DNA of 60,204 nt from Phytophthora quininea (taxonomy: Eukaryota > Oomycota > Peronosporomycetes > Peronosporales > Peronosporaceae). A program made the position numbers and the translations under genes. The notes beneath the pieces are model-generated. The model ran no database searches. It was not told where the DNA came from and worked only from the letters and a program-made list of their open reading frames with translations. The stretch lies in assembly GCA_011947345.1 (NCBI GenBank), contig JAAVTG010000050.1, forward strand, positions 1 to 60,204, read 5' to 3'. Positions 24,514 through 36,463 of the stretch are shown piece by piece (position 1 is the first letter of the stretch; every line of letters begins with the position of its first letter).

Positions 24514-24597
24514 TAACTTCTAGTTGAGGAGAGAGGAGAAAGGCACGAGTGTGCCGAAGAACGGTTGGAGTTGGAGAACGTGGGGAGTATCTTCACG

Positions 24598-27045
24598 ATG
24601 GACCCGCGAGGCGAGGAACCGTCTGAGTCAAGTGACGACGAGCAAGTAGCGCACGTCGAAGTCGAGACGGTCGGCACCCCGCAAGGAACGGCTACGTCTA
24701 ATGCTGGGCCAGTCGTCGAGGCTCTAAACGACATGCGAGCTGGCGACCTGGAACGGTTACGCACGGTCCTCATCACCCAAGGCGTCCCCGAGGAGGAGCT
24801 AGTAACGGTGGCGGAAGTCCGTGCCAGGAACAGCGGGGTATTGCCCGACATTCCTGCCGACTTCCTTGAGGCCGCCGAGAGAGGAGAGTTTGACGAAGGC
24901 TTCTCGGGGACGAAGTTGACGTTGAGCCGGGACAAAGGCCGTCAATTGTCACCTCGCCAGCTGGTCGAAGATGGCTCGGCAGGAACATCCGAGCGATCCT
25001 CTCAAGGGAAGGGTTCCCACTCCACTCTGAGGAGCGAGACGATGACTGGCACCGTAGAGCGCGTGCCCGCCGGGAACGCTCCCCGGGCCCAGCCGCAGTG
25101 ACAGTGGCGTCTCCGACTGAGGAACCGTCCCCGTCCCCAGCTCCTCCAGCGATGAGCGTGGATCGGATGAGCACTGGGCACGGCCAGGGAACGGTGGGCG
25201 CCGTGTCAAGCGTGACGACGACTGCGGCCCCAATGACGGCGGCGCCGTCGGCGGCACCAGCGATTGTGGAGAGAACGGAGTCTGTCGGTGTGGAACAGTC
25301 AGGGAGTCCGGCGCGACTGTTACACAATGCGGGTGGTACCACCTATCCATATGGAGCGGTACCTCCGCCGACCCCCAGTCGAGTGCTCCTGCGTCGACGC
25401 CTCGTGGAGCGATCGCTAGCTATGGCGGCTGGACTCTATCAGGTAGTGCCGGCGGCTTGGCGTTCACGCAACCGTTCCTGAGGACGACGCCCGGTGCGGC
25501 CGCTTCAAGCAGTCCGCTTCCGCAAGGCAGTCTGCCGTCGCAAGGTTACAATGGCTACCAAGGCTATCAACAACCGCCCCGAGCACGGCGAGTGCGACTT
25601 TTGGTTGGGGAACGGCGTCTCAAGCGCCCGCTGCCAGTCCGCAGCCCGCCTCAGTAACGCCAAACCAGCCGGAACCTGCTGCGAGTCAAGCGTGGACTCA
25701 ACCTCCGACTCGTACGACCGTGCCGGCGAGCACTGCGACGTCTATTCCAGCTTCGAGACTGTTCTCGGCCAGCGAGCTGGCTGCGCTGTCGGCCTGGTGG
25801 CCTAGGCGGCAAGTACCGACGTCGACCGTTCCTGCATCGCCCCCGGTTCCGACCGTCTCGAACGCTCCTCCCATGGGGTACGGAGGAGGTTTGCCAAATA
25901 CCGGGCTGCTGCCGCCGCCCCCGAACCATTCCTATGGTGCGTGGGGAACGAGTGTTCCAACTGGGCAGCCTGCAGCGCCGACCGTTTCGCGCGTCCACTT
26001 GAGTCCTTCTATCAAGAATGCAGTGGACCTCATAAATCCTTTCTACTCAGATGGCTCTACAGTCGAGAAGGCGAGAGCGTTCTGGGCCGAGTTTGAAAGA
26101 ATCACCCGTGGGATGGATGACGACCTGCGGATGACTGTGTTCAGGCGCTGCGTAAAGGGCAAGACTGGTGAGGACTGGTGGGCACACTCACGCATCGTGA
26201 ACTTCGAGACGCTGAGGATCCGTTTCCACAACCGATTCCTGTGTATTTCACCTCCTCAAATGATGGAACGGTTGAAGAATACCAAGCGTTCTCGGGGTGA
26301 ATCCGTAGAAGAGTGGGCTGATCGCATCCGTGACTTGTGTGACGAGGCCAGCATTCTCGACTCTCTCATGCGTTACCAGTACTTCCTAGCAGGGATACGG
26401 AACAGTGTGTGGACGGCTGCGCTCCAAACTACAATGGTGACTTCGATCGAGGAAGCAGTCATGATTCTACTGTTCAAGAACATGCAGATACCTGTTGAGC
26501 GTGATGAAGACTTCGCTGGTGATGTCGGGAACGGTGGTCAGTCTTCACAGTCCCAGATGATGGACATGATGCAGCAGATGCAGTCCATGCTGGCGCAACA
26601 ACAGCAAATGTTGCAAGCTCCAAGGTCTCCGCGGAACCGTTCTACAGTGGCTCCGGTGCAAACCGCGCCAGTGAACGCTGGAGCGCAGAACACTCGATTC
26701 CAGGGGATCCGTCAGGCCGCGGACCGGTACACCCAAGAGGGAGACATCGTGTGTGGGCGTTGTGACCGCCGTGGTCACGGCCGTGATACGTGCACTCGTA
26801 GGAACGGTGTCTGTCGTCGGTGCGGCGTACTGGGTCATTACTCCATGGAGTGTACCGCTTCTCGGAACGGTGGATCTGGTGGAGGCCAGGGGCGTCGCGA
26901 TCGCTGCGGGTTCTGTCAGAGCGAGGACCATTCTATGGCAAACTGTCCGCTCGTCCAAGTTTTACTCGGTATGGCGCAGCGGGAAGCGAGAACTGTGGCT
27001 GCTCCTGCTAGTTCTGCTCCGGCGACCGCTCCTGCCCGTCAATAG
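24598..27045 (+). CDS. gag: Gag polyprotein of the Ty3/Gypsy element
   Basis: Capsid/nucleocapsid precursor that packages the element's RNA. The N-terminal half is Ser/Thr/Pro/Ala-rich and poorly ordered. From about 25990 comes the conserved retrotransposon gag region (INPFYSDGSTVEKARAFWAE, KGKTGEDWWAHS, LKNTKRSRGESVEEWADRIR). A Gln/Met-rich stretch follows, and then three CX2CX4HX4C zinc knuckles: CGRCDRRGHGRDTC, CRRCGVLGHYSMEC and CGFCQSEDHSMANC. The first ATG in frame is at 24598. Frame breaks near 25090, 25372 (C5), 25589 (C4) and a stretch before 25720 interrupt it; each is consistent with one missing base. It stops at TAG 27043-27045, separating it from pol. Confidence 0.88.
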
Positions 27046-27102
27046 GGAGGACAGGGGAGGGGAAGGAGAGCGTCGCTCCCTCCTTGTCTGGCAGGCGGCG
27101 TA

Positions 27103-29034
27103 GTGAGGAGCACCGGAGAGGCCCGTGAAGGAGTGCAAACGGGAACGGTGGCTCCGGTGATAGCGGCGGGGACGAACCAAGTTGGTGGCGTTCCTGTCGA
27201 CGACCGAGAGAACAGTGGAACAGTGAAAAGGCAAGCAAGTGATCGTGTGAGGGTGAGCACAGTCGAGATTGTGCTGCCCGTCGAGAAGGTGAAGACGAGT
27301 GAAGTGAAAACGAGTAAAGTCGCGGGGACAGCGACGTCGGCCAAGTCCGGGCCGTCAGAGAACAAGGACAAAGTGAAAAGAACGGCCAGTTGCGCCGAGT
27401 ACCGGAGAATATTGGGCAGGGTGATCCCAAGAAGAAGAAATGTCGATCGTCAGGGAAGAACGGTCGTATGGTAAACACGGGAACGGTAGGGGATCCGTTA
27501 CCCGACGCTGGAACGAGGGCTACCAAGTGTCAAGGAACCGTTTTTCCTTCGGCAGCTCCGTTGCTAGCAAACATTCAGGCCAGCGAGGCGAAGCCGCTCG
27601 CGTCTGAGCGGAGGAATGGTCAGGTGAAGACTTCGGGGTCGAGTGTCGACGTGAATTTAACGGCATCGTCAGAGTCAAAACCGGACCTCGGCAAAGGGAC
27701 GAGAACGGTGAGCAAAGAGGGTTCTGTGGTGTTGCCCGAGTCGGGGAGAGACTCAGAGGAAATGGCCAGGGATTCGGCCGAAGAAGAAACGCCGAGAATT
27801 CGGTGTGAAGTAGAGAAGGACGTGGAACGGAACGGTGAGGCAAAGCCGTGTCCTTCCATCGAGGACCACGCTCCATTGTTCACGGATGAAGAACTGGACG
27901 CGTGGGAGCAGGGTGAAGAAGGTCCCGCTGAGGAAGAACCTGAGGAGTACGACAAAGAGATCGAGGAACGGTTATACCCGCTCGACGAGGTCGCACTCAA
28001 ACGCCGAATGAAGGAGAACGCAGAACGCTTGAAGCCGCCGAGTACGGTCGAGTTGAGTGAGATCCTCGGGATCTCCGAGGACGTGTTGGAGCGCACAAGG
28101 AACGCTTCACCGGGGGAACAGTCGACGCCGGAGTACTGGTTGACTTGGTTCGACGAGACTCTGGCACAGAGCGAAGAGGCCAAGAGAGCGAACCGCGACT
28201 TCCGGAAGGCAGTGGAGTCTGTAGCGAAGCCTGTGTTGGCGGTCAAAGCGAGAACTGTGTGTGAGGATCCGCCAGCACCGGGGCTGGATCTAGACCCTGG
28301 GGAGTAGAGATTAAAAACGTTCCAAGGTGACCGTTCCAGTAGGCGAAGACACGGTGCGAGAGAACTTACTGGTGCCGTTGGACAATGAAGTTGTCGTCGC
28401 TTGCGTGGCCGGAATTGGTCGTGCGGAGCTCGGACGCGACAAGAAGTGGCGCTCGCTAGCGCGCCAACTGGTGTATGATCTCGTTTGCGAAGGCGCCGCC
28501 GCCAGGCGCGCGGCAGAGCCTGTAGGCCCTCCGGACGACGGTGTACTCCCGGAGCGAGGCAAGGTAGAAGTTGCCGCCTTCGACGAGGCGCGCGCGAGAA
28601 CTGCTGGCTCAGGCTGGCTTAGTTATGGGAGACGAGGTGCTAGGACAAGTCTTGACCGAGCGCGACAGGTGTACGAGATAACGGCCCCGATGATCGTCAC
28701 CAAAATCCTCCGAAGGAACAGTTCTCGTGGACGGCGTGCGTCTTCACAGTCGCGTATGGCGTCGACCCTTACGTCTCCACAGTCTCGTAGGGAGTCAACC
28801 CTTACATCTCCACAATCACGTATGGCGCCGACCAAGAGAGTGACTTTCGACCGTCCACCGCGGGTGACTGAGTCGGAACCGTTGAGCGACCGGGGACCGT
28901 TCCCTGAAGTTGAGGACGACCCCTACTCTACCTGGAAAAGGTGGAGCGAGAGCTCGAGCAGCCGCGTCCTCGTAAGGCTGGACTGTGTGAAGTCGGCGAT
29001 CCGGTTGACCAAGACGATGCCGAGAACGGTCTAA
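27103..29034 (+). CDS. Acidic linker region between gag and protease
   Basis: Three overlapping open pieces (27103-27474, 27390-28307, 28327-29034) follow each other in different frames and look like one reading frame upstream of the protease. Composition is Glu/Lys/Ser-rich (EEGPAEEEPEEYDKEIEERL; LGISEDVLERTRNASP), with a short direct repeat (ASTLTSPQSRRESTLTSPQS) near 28755-28815. No domain is recognised. It may be the N-terminal part of pol or a separate product between gag and pol. A frame change near 28300-28320 requires two single-base repairs. Function unknown. Confidence 0.55.
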
Positions 29035-32000
29035 GCGTTGTTCCGGGTGGTAAGAGAGTGATCTGCTCCATCCAGTACGCCCGCGTCGACGGGGTTGAGG
29101 CAGTGTCGGCAGGGTTTATTGAAGACACGCCCGCAAAAATGCTTGCAGACACTGGTGCTATAGTGAGTCTGGTGGATCGAAAAGTGCTAAAACGCTTGGG
29201 GCGTGCTTCGGCCCCGTTGCGACCGTACCAAGGGAATTTAAACGGCGTTGCAGGGTCACCTTTGAAGGTTCGAGGTGTTATCGACCTTCTCATTCGGCTG
29301 GGATCACTGGAGAAGTTACTCCCGTTCGTGGTTGCAGAGGACTTGCACATCGACACTGTTCTTGGAACGGATACGCTAGCGGCGTTTCGTGCAGTAATAG
29401 ACATTGAGGACCGGACAATGACGCTCAAGGACACAGGCGAAGTGTTCCAGTTAGAGTCACGCGCGTCGAGGAGACGTACACCTCGAGAGTTTCGAGCTCA
29501 ATCCGTCTGGTACCCGGCGGTCAAGCTCTGGTGGTGGCGGATGTCCCCTCCGCGGTGACTGACAAAGCAACGGTCCTCGTCGAAGGTTTAGCTACACTAG
29601 ATCCGACTGTGCGAGTCGCGAGAACACTCTGTACTGTTACCCAGGAAAGGTGCTTGTGGAAGTTTGCAACGCCTCAGCAGAAGAAGTAGTGCTAGAACGA
29701 GGTACGAGAGTGGCCGGTGTGACCGTGGTTCCCGAGTCCGCTTTCGAAATTGAGCGTTCCGAGGATGGTAAGAAGACAGCAGCAGGCGGAGTGTCAGTCA
29801 GTGAAGTTATTGGAGCAGTGGGAGCTCCTGCTCGTCAGAACGGTCCTCAACAACGAATGCCAGGCCTCGAAATGAACGATGAGAACGGTCTGGAAGTTGA
29901 TTTTACCGGTTCCAAGTTGAGCGAAGAACAGCAACGGTTGCTGACAGCGGAATTGAACACTTTCAAGGACTTGTTCGTCGAGACTTCGAAGAGACCAGGA
30001 AGAACGGATCTGTTGGAGTTCTCGATCGACACTGGTGACCATTCCCTCTGAAACAGCGACCGTACCGAGTATCGCAGGCAGAAGGTGAAGTTATGGAAGC
30101 CGAGATCCAGCAATATCTGGATCTGGGGCTGATCAGACCGTCCGTGAGTCCATGGGCTAGTCCCGTGCTGATGATCAGGAAACCGGACGGCGGAATCCGT
30201 TTCTGCATTGATTACCGTCGCCTGAACGCTGTAACGGTAAAGGATTGTTACCCCATGCCTTTAATTGATGACATATTGGATGTGTTGGGGAACGCTAAAC
30301 TGTTCTCAACTATGGACATCGCCTCTGGTTACTGGAACGTTCGGATGGCAAAGAATAGTGTGGAGAAGACAGCGTTCACGAGTAAATTTGGACTGTTCGA
30401 GTGGTTGGTGATGCCTTTCGGCCTGTGCAACGCTGTACCGGCATTTGAACGCTTGATGGAGAACGTTTTAGTGGATCTTAAGTGGAGAACATGCTTAGTT
30501 TATCTCGATGACTGTGTCGTGTTCAGCGAAGATTTCCTACACACCTCATTCGACTTCGTCAAGTCTTGGAACGGTTCCGTGCGGCGGGTTTCAAGCTAAA
30601 GATGAAGAAATGTCACTGGGGAGGGACCAGGTAGCGTTCCTCGGTCACATCGTGACGCCTTCAGGAATTTTCCAAACCCGGAGAAGGTCAAAGCAGTGCT
30701 GAACGTTCAACGACCTCATGATTTGCACACAGTGCGAGCGTTCCTGGGCCTGACAAGCTACTTCCGTAGATACATCCCAGGATATGCCGCCATCTCGGCG
30801 CCTATCGAAAGACTGTAACAAAACGGTGTGGGATTCCAGTGGACGGAGGACTGTGAGTCAGCGTTCCGGCAGCTGAAGCGACGGCTGATGAAACCCCGAT
30901 CCTCGCATATCCCGACTTCACGAAGCGCTTCAAGCTGTTCGTAGACTCTTCGCATTTGGCGGTCGGAGCCTGCCTTATGCAGGAGGTGGACAGTAACGAT
31001 CGTGCCATTGCGTATGCGAGTAAGCTGCTAATAGGTTCTCAGCGAAACTGGATCTCCAAGGTGAACGGAACGTCCGAGATTGAGTGCTGGGGAATTGTTT
31101 GGGCGACTCGTAAGTTTAGGTGCTACCTTGACCGTCGGGAGTTCGATCTATATACTGATCACAAGGCCCTCACATGGGTGTTCAGCCCTAACAACCGTAC
31201 AGACAACGCTAAGTTAGCACGGTGGGCAATGGAGTTGTCACAGCTTCGATTCCGTGTGTTCCACAAGCCAGGAACGGCCATGGGGCACGCCGACGGATTG
31301 TCGCGATTGTATACGGCTACAGTGAACGCTGTCACTATGCAGGATCTATTGAATGAAGTCGACTCTCCCGAAGAACAGAGTTTCGATCGAGTCGGGGAGA
31401 GTGGAACACTCCGAGGGAACGGTTCCGAACGCAGTGAGAGCGAGCTAACGGAGGCGGTGGAAGTAGAGAACAGTGATGGGACGGAAGCGCCACCACCACC
31501 GCCGCAAGAGGAACAAGAAGATGAAGAGCAGAAGGATCCAAGCAATGTATTGCCCTCGCCAATAGACCAGTTCGGATTAGATCGTGAAAAGTTTGTGGAT
31601 GAACAACAGAGAACGCCATGGATACAGGCGCTGGTAGCTTTCTTGCGTGATGGAGCTCTGGCATTGGACGCACAGCTACGCGCAAGAACACTCCAAATGG
31701 CACCGCATTACACTGTGGAGAACGGTGCCCTGATGAGGAAGGTGCACTTAAAGGCCGCTGGAGGCCATGCTCGGTCCATAACCGTTCCTGTTATCCCTGT
31801 TGACTTCATAGAAACTGTTTTACACTACTGCCACACGGATGTGTTCGCGGCACACGTGGGACAGAAGAAAACGCTCGATAAGGTTAGGAAACACGCGTAC
31901 TGGCACGGATGGAAGCGCGATGTGACCGAGTACGTCCGTTCCTGCCAAGTGTGCGGGAGTGGAAAGGGGCACCGGCCCTGGCGTAACGGTCTCATGCAGC

Positions 32001-33279
32001 GAATGCCAGTGCAACAACTCGGAGGGCCCTTCTCTCTGCTAGTAGTAGATGCAGTTGGACCGTTGAAGGAAACTCCGAGAGGCAACAAGTTCATCCTAGT
32101 GTTCGTGGACTATTTCACCAGGTGGGCCGAAGCGTTCGCAGTCGCTGCACTGGACACCATTACCTTGTTGAGGTGATGATTGATGGGGTCATTTCCCGAC
32201 ATGGAGTGCCGGAGCGCTTGCTGAGCGACCGTGGCTCGAACTTTACGTCCGAGCTGGCACGGTCCCTGTACACCACGCTTGGAATTAAGAAGTACTTTGG
32301 CTCAGCATACCATCCTCAGACGCAAGGACTAGTGGAACGGTTCAATGGGACGCTGATAGGTATGCTGAAGATGTATGTTGGCGAAACACAACAGGACTGG
32401 GATCTCTACTTACAGAGAGTTCTGTTCGCATACCGTACCTCCTACCATGAAGCTTTGGGTGACTCACCGTTCTTCTCACTTTACGGACGAGAACCAATAT
32501 TGCCCTTGGATTTAGCGTTCCTAAACACTTCGAAGGATTGGCGGAGTAACGAGGTAGCTGATTATCGACGGAAATTATACCTATCTCTTCGGGATTCACG
32601 ACGACTAGTAGAGCGGCAACTGATTAAAGCTCAAGATCGACATGAGAGACGCTTGGAACAACAGGTCTCCGTGGCGTTTGCGGTAGGTGATCCCGTGTGG
32701 GTGTACCAGTTCTTTCGAGCAAAGAGAGGAACGAGGACGTCAAAGAAGTTAGCTTTTGCCTGGCATGGACCTTACCGTGTCGTAGGAACGGTCAACGAGA
32801 ACGCTTACCGAATAGCGATTCCCAGTCACCCGGACCGTGTTGTAACTGTCAATGTGAACAGGCTAAAGCGGTTCCAGGGACTTTGGAGCCGACCATACCC
32901 TACAGAAGTCCCGGAAGGGGTGGAGACCGATCCAGGGAGTGATGGCGCCGGCCCTCTGATCGAGCAGGACTTGCCTGGAACGAGTTTCATCGAGAGGCGT
33001 ACAATTGGAGACGAAGAAACTGCGTTCACAAACGCCAGCCTCCCGGTAGTTGATATTCTGGCGAAGCGCCGAGTGCGCCGAGAAAAACAATACTTAGTTC
33101 TGCTGGCGACGTACGAAACTCGGTGGATCGCTGCCTCCGCCCTTAGCCCTACCTTCGACGTGATGATACGGGTCTTTGAGAACGCTGAGCGCAGCGAGAG
33201 CGGTCTGCCGGAACTGCGGCGAAGTGTTCGGCTGGCTGATGCAAATATTGCCGCCGAAGACAACGACATACTGTTCTAG
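28941..33279 (+). CDS. pol: Pol polyprotein: protease, RT, RNase H, integrase
   Basis: Protease: LADTGA with catalytic Asp at 29148. Reverse transcriptase: DLGLIRPSVSPWASPV, IDYRRLNAVT, MPFGLCNA and the active site YLDD at 30501-30512. RNase H: FVDSS, SEIECWGIVWA, YTDHKALTWV, with FVDSS in place of the usual TDAS. Integrase: zinc-binding HHCC region ending CQVCG, catalytic D at 32048 (VVDAVGP), D at 32227 (LSDRGSNF) and E at 32335 (VERFNG), exactly D-x35-E; then a GPY/F-like module (WHGPYRVVGTVNENAYRI) and a tail ending 33279. No chromodomain seen. Breaks: frame changes near 29555-29650, 30045, 30585-30670, 30895 and 32155, and an in-frame TAA at 30816-30818 between RT and RNase H. As written it cannot give one product. 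Confidence 0.9.
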
Positions 33280-33555
33280 GAAAAGTTGTCGTCAAGGTCT
33301 CTAACTGGAGAACTACTGTGAGCGTGGATAAGACGCACCGGTGGAGGCTCACTTACATATTGTATATGATTGATGCTTTATATTTTCGTGTGACTCGAGG
33401 AGAACAAATCGAACGGATGTATAACGAGGCCGGAACGGATCACATGGTGCTTGTTAAGATTGGTAAGAGGAACGCTACGAGATGAAAGTTTTGCGTGGCC
33501 TGGAGGATGGGTTGCTTCGCCGAATCGAGAATGGCGGCCTTGGAACGGTTGCCGA

Positions 33556-35193
33556 TCACGAGGACTTGGCCTTCGACTTGGGCGAGGGCTTCGGCTTGGA
33601 GGATTTGTCCTTGGAGGGCGCTAATTTGTCATCGTTGGGGCTCGACTGTCCCTTGCCGTGATCGCTGTCGGGGTGGTGCTCCCCTCGTTTAGGTTCGTGA
33701 CCGGCCTTCGAGCCCCCTCCGCCGTCGTCGTCGCCGCCTGCCTGGCCGTCTTTTCCTGCTTCCTTGGGGTCGTCGTCACCGCCTTCATCGGCTTCGTCGT
33801 CGTCACCGAAGAGCTCTTGCTGAGCGACCTCGCTTGCGGAGTCGTCGTTAGGCTTATCGTCCTCGTCTTCATCCTCGATGTCGCCGTCGTCGGGAACGGT
33901 CGTCGATGGAAGGATCTCCCAGTCAAAGTCGGCCCGCCCACCGTTCTTGGGAGCGAGGGCTGCGAAGGAACCGTCCTTGCGCTTGAAGATCGAGTAACCG
34001 GGGTCTTACGCTCGTTCTCGTCGAACTGATGGACCTTCGGCTTGTAGACCTTGTCCTCGACCTTCACGCGCCCGATGCGGTCATTCGTGAGGAGCTTCTG
34101 GGCTATCTCGTCGTCAATCCAAGCAGACGGATGCTCCTTGTGGGCTTCAAGTCGAGGCGGGCTCGAGCCAGGGCACGATCAGAAAGCCGGTCGTCGACGC
34201 CCGTGTCCGGGTCCAGTGCTCTCGAAACAGACAACAGAGACGGAACGCTTGAAAACCCGTCCGAGTCGATCTTCTTGGGGTCCAAGGCGCCCTCGATCTT
34301 GGCAAGGTAGCGAGGCTCCGCCGTAGTGTACAACACGGCCAGGTCCAACGCGGGGTCGCCCTTGAACTCCTTCGACTTGGCCGCGACACTGCGTTTGCCT
34401 GGTTTCCCACCAAGCCACATCAGCTGATCGTTCCCCTCTTCGAGCAGGCGCAGGAACGCGAACAGTCCCCAAGTCTCTACGCAGAGACTGATGAAGCGGA
34501 GGCGAGCTCGTCTCACATTCATCTTCTGCTTACGGAACGCTCCCTGGGCCTCCTTGGCGAGAGGCGGGTGAAGAGAACACTGCCAGAAGACGGCGCGATT
34601 CTTGTTCCAAAAGCGCCAGTGTTCCAAGTACACCTCCGGGTAAGCAGCGGGATCATACCAGAGCTCCACACCGTTCCACGGGTACGCCAACTGGTACGGA
34701 AGGCGCTTCTTAGCGCGGGCCTTCTCGAAGACGGTCTTCAGATCGCCGCTGATCTTCGGGTCGACGTTAAAGGTAACTCGAACCCGAAGGTGGCTTTGTC
34801 GGCAGGAACAACAGTGTCCGACGAGGTCTTCCGCTTCTTGGCCGGTGGTGCGAGGCCTTCAGTCTGGTCAAAGTCGTCCGGGACGTCGAAGTCGGGGTGC
34901 CGCTCAAACTTGCGGCGATACGAGGACTCGGCGGGCGGTGGGACCAAAGTGATCGGACCGTTCCAAAGCCCATCGGTGCTCTCGAAGTCCAGGACGGCCT
35001 TAGCTAAGGCGTCGGCCGTCCCGAGCCCTGTGGAACTAGCGTTCTCAAAGAAGACACAGCGAAGCGACTCCCAGAACTGCTGCTGTGCCGCCCGCACCCC
35101 TCTCGCCTCATCCTCCTCCTCGCGACGGCGTTTGCCCTTGGCAGTGGCCTTGGAGCGCGCGGGAGGCTTAGCTGGCGCTGACTTCTTCGCCAT
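33556..35193 (-). CDS. Antisense accessory gene inside the retrotransposon
   Basis: Runs against gag-pol, between pol and the membrane gene, about 545 residues. ATG at 35193 (MAKKSAPAKPPARSKATAKG) opens a very basic N-terminus; a second basic cluster, PPAKKRKTS, resembles a monopartite nuclear-localisation signal. The middle is well folded in appearance, rich in Trp/Tyr (LAYPWNGVELWYDPAAYPEV; HWRFWNKNRAVFWQ). The C-terminus is strongly acidic (DDGDIEDEDEDDKPNDD) and ends with a Lys/Ser/Pro tail (KSSKPKPSPKSKAKSS) before TGA at 33556-33558. Single-base frame changes near 34785, 34115 and 34005 split it into three open pieces; joining them keeps composition continuous. I recognise no known family. 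Basic-acidic layout suggests a nuclear DNA- or chromatin-binding protein; inference only. Confidence 0.6.
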
Positions 35194-35345
35194 CTTGGTT
35201 GTGAGCTCGAGAGACAGGGGAATAGTGGGGGTCGTAGTGGGCGACAAGACTGACTGAAAGATGGGAACGGACTACTACTGGAAAGAGCAGCCAAGGGCGT
35301 GACTTTCACTTAGCGAAACAAGTTAGGAGAGAGGCCAGGGTGGTA
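35194..35345. promoter_or_regulatory. Possible bidirectional internal promoter
   Basis: 152 bp separate the ATG of the antisense gene (35193, left) from the ATG of the membrane gene (35346, right). The divergent layout suggests both are expressed from an internal promoter rather than the LTR. GGGAACGG, a form of the element-wide motif, lies inside. No core promoter motif is certain. Confidence 0.35.
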
Positions 35346-36416
35346 ATGGAGCCGCCTTCTGCTCCGACGTCGCCGCTGGAGCAACTCCTGGTACCTGGGT
35401 CACTGCTGGATCGGGCCCGTCGGCCCGAGTTGTACCCCGTGTATGCCGTGCTGGTAGGTGGAACGGTCCTCGTGTGGGTGACTACTGCTCCTCTACGCAA
35501 CATCGGACTGCGAGTAGTGTCGAACACCGTCGCCGTTGGAACGCTTCACATGCAGCTGGCGGCCAGGATCTTGGAAGGCTACATCTGTGTTGCGAAGGAC
35601 GAGGGCATCAGGGAGTTGCCGCCGGGAGACTATCTATGGACGCTCTTCGATGCTGCGTTCTCGGTACCGATGGAAGTCGTTGACGCTGGACTGGACGACT
35701 ACGGTTTGTATGGAGTACTAGCATACAAGTATTGGGATCTGCTTCACGAATTCTGGTGCATTTACCTGCCCGACACGGTTCAAGCGTTGTGGGGCTCGTC
35801 ATTGCGATACGGGCGTGGAACACTCCGGGCCACGGTAGCGTCTTACAGACGCGCTGAAGGCATGGTCTTAGGAGCGTTCTGGCTGGTGGCCTTAGTCTGT
35901 GCGGTCGTCTTTTACCTACCCTTGACCGTTCTACGTGTACTAGAAGTTGTGCTCCGTGGATGGCAAGGCGCTCTGCTCGTGCTGTTCGGTCTGAATGTGC
36001 TCAGTCGAGTGTTCGAGTGGGGCTCGTGGGTGCAGGACGTCACAGCAATCGGCGTCCTGGTCGTGGTGGGATTGTACTGGCTGGCACAGGTCGGTGTCTT
36101 CCAGGAACTGCGGCAGATGTCACCCGACAATGTAGCTAGCCGTGGCTGGAGTCGCATTCGCGCAGGTTTCGACCATAGAGCAGCAGGCGAAGCTGCCATT
36201 TCGAGCGGACTGGAACAGTCGACCGTGCCGTGTCGACCAGCAAGGACTAGTGCAAGGGCGAGTGGAAGGAAGAACGGTCGACGAGCGACTGCCAGAGTCC
36301 CTGCCCCTTCGGTAAGGACGGCTCCAGTGATGCGAGAAATGAGGTCGCCCGTAGCAATCCAGGCGGAGTTGCGTCGATCTCGACAGGTTGTGCAGGAGCT
36401 GGAACGTGAATACTGA
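35346..36416 (+). CDS. Multi-span membrane protein in env-like position
   Basis: A 356-residue frame, uninterrupted, between the antisense gene and the 3' LTR. Membrane-like segments: YPVYAVLVGGTVLVWVTTAP near the N-terminus; MVLGAFWLVALVCAVVFYLP with an adjoining amphipathic stretch; WQGALLVLFGLNVLSRVF; and VTAIGVLVVVGLYWLAQVGV. The C-terminal 100 residues are basic and Arg/Ala/Ser-rich (SARASGRKNGRRATARVPAP), predicted cytosolic. No signal peptide, Cys-rich ectodomain or coiled coil typical of an envelope fusion protein is visible, so position alone resembles env. ATG at 35346 was chosen because upstream codons in frame are GTG. It is unbroken while gag and pol are not. No family recognised; it may be a captured host gene. 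Confidence 0.65.
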   Translation: MEPPSAPTSPLEQLLVPGSLLDRARRPELYPVYAVLVGGTVLVWVTTAPLRNIGLRVVSNTVAVGTLHMQLAARILEGYICVAKDEGIRELPPGDYLWTLFDAAFSVPMEVVDAGLDDYGLYGVLAYKYWDLLHEFWCIYLPDTVQALWGSSLRYGRGTLRATVASYRRAEGMVLGAFWLVALVCAVVFYLPLTVLRVLEVVLRGWQGALLVLFGLNVLSRVFEWGSWVQDVTAIGVLVVVGLYWLAQVGVFQELRQMSPDNVASRGWSRIRAGFDHRAAGEAAISSGLEQSTVPCRPARTSARASGRKNGRRATARVPAPSVRTAPVMREMRSPVAIQAELRRSRQVVQELEREY

Positions 36417-36455
36417 GCAACACTGAGGTTCTGCGGGGACGTCAGAACCCGAGTC

Positions 36456-36463
36456 GGGGAGGA
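36456..36463 (+). other. Polypurine tract
   Basis: GGGGAGGA directly abuts the 3' LTR, the expected primer for plus-strand DNA synthesis. Confidence 0.7.

Noticed and set aside
32640..33279. Chromodomain at the integrase C-terminus
   Set aside because: A GPY/F-like module is visible, but the aromatic cage pattern of a chromodomain is not.
35346..36416. Calling the membrane gene an envelope gene
   Set aside because: Position fits, but there is no signal peptide, Cys-rich surface part, cleavage site or fusion-like segment; four hydrophobic spans and a basic tail instead.
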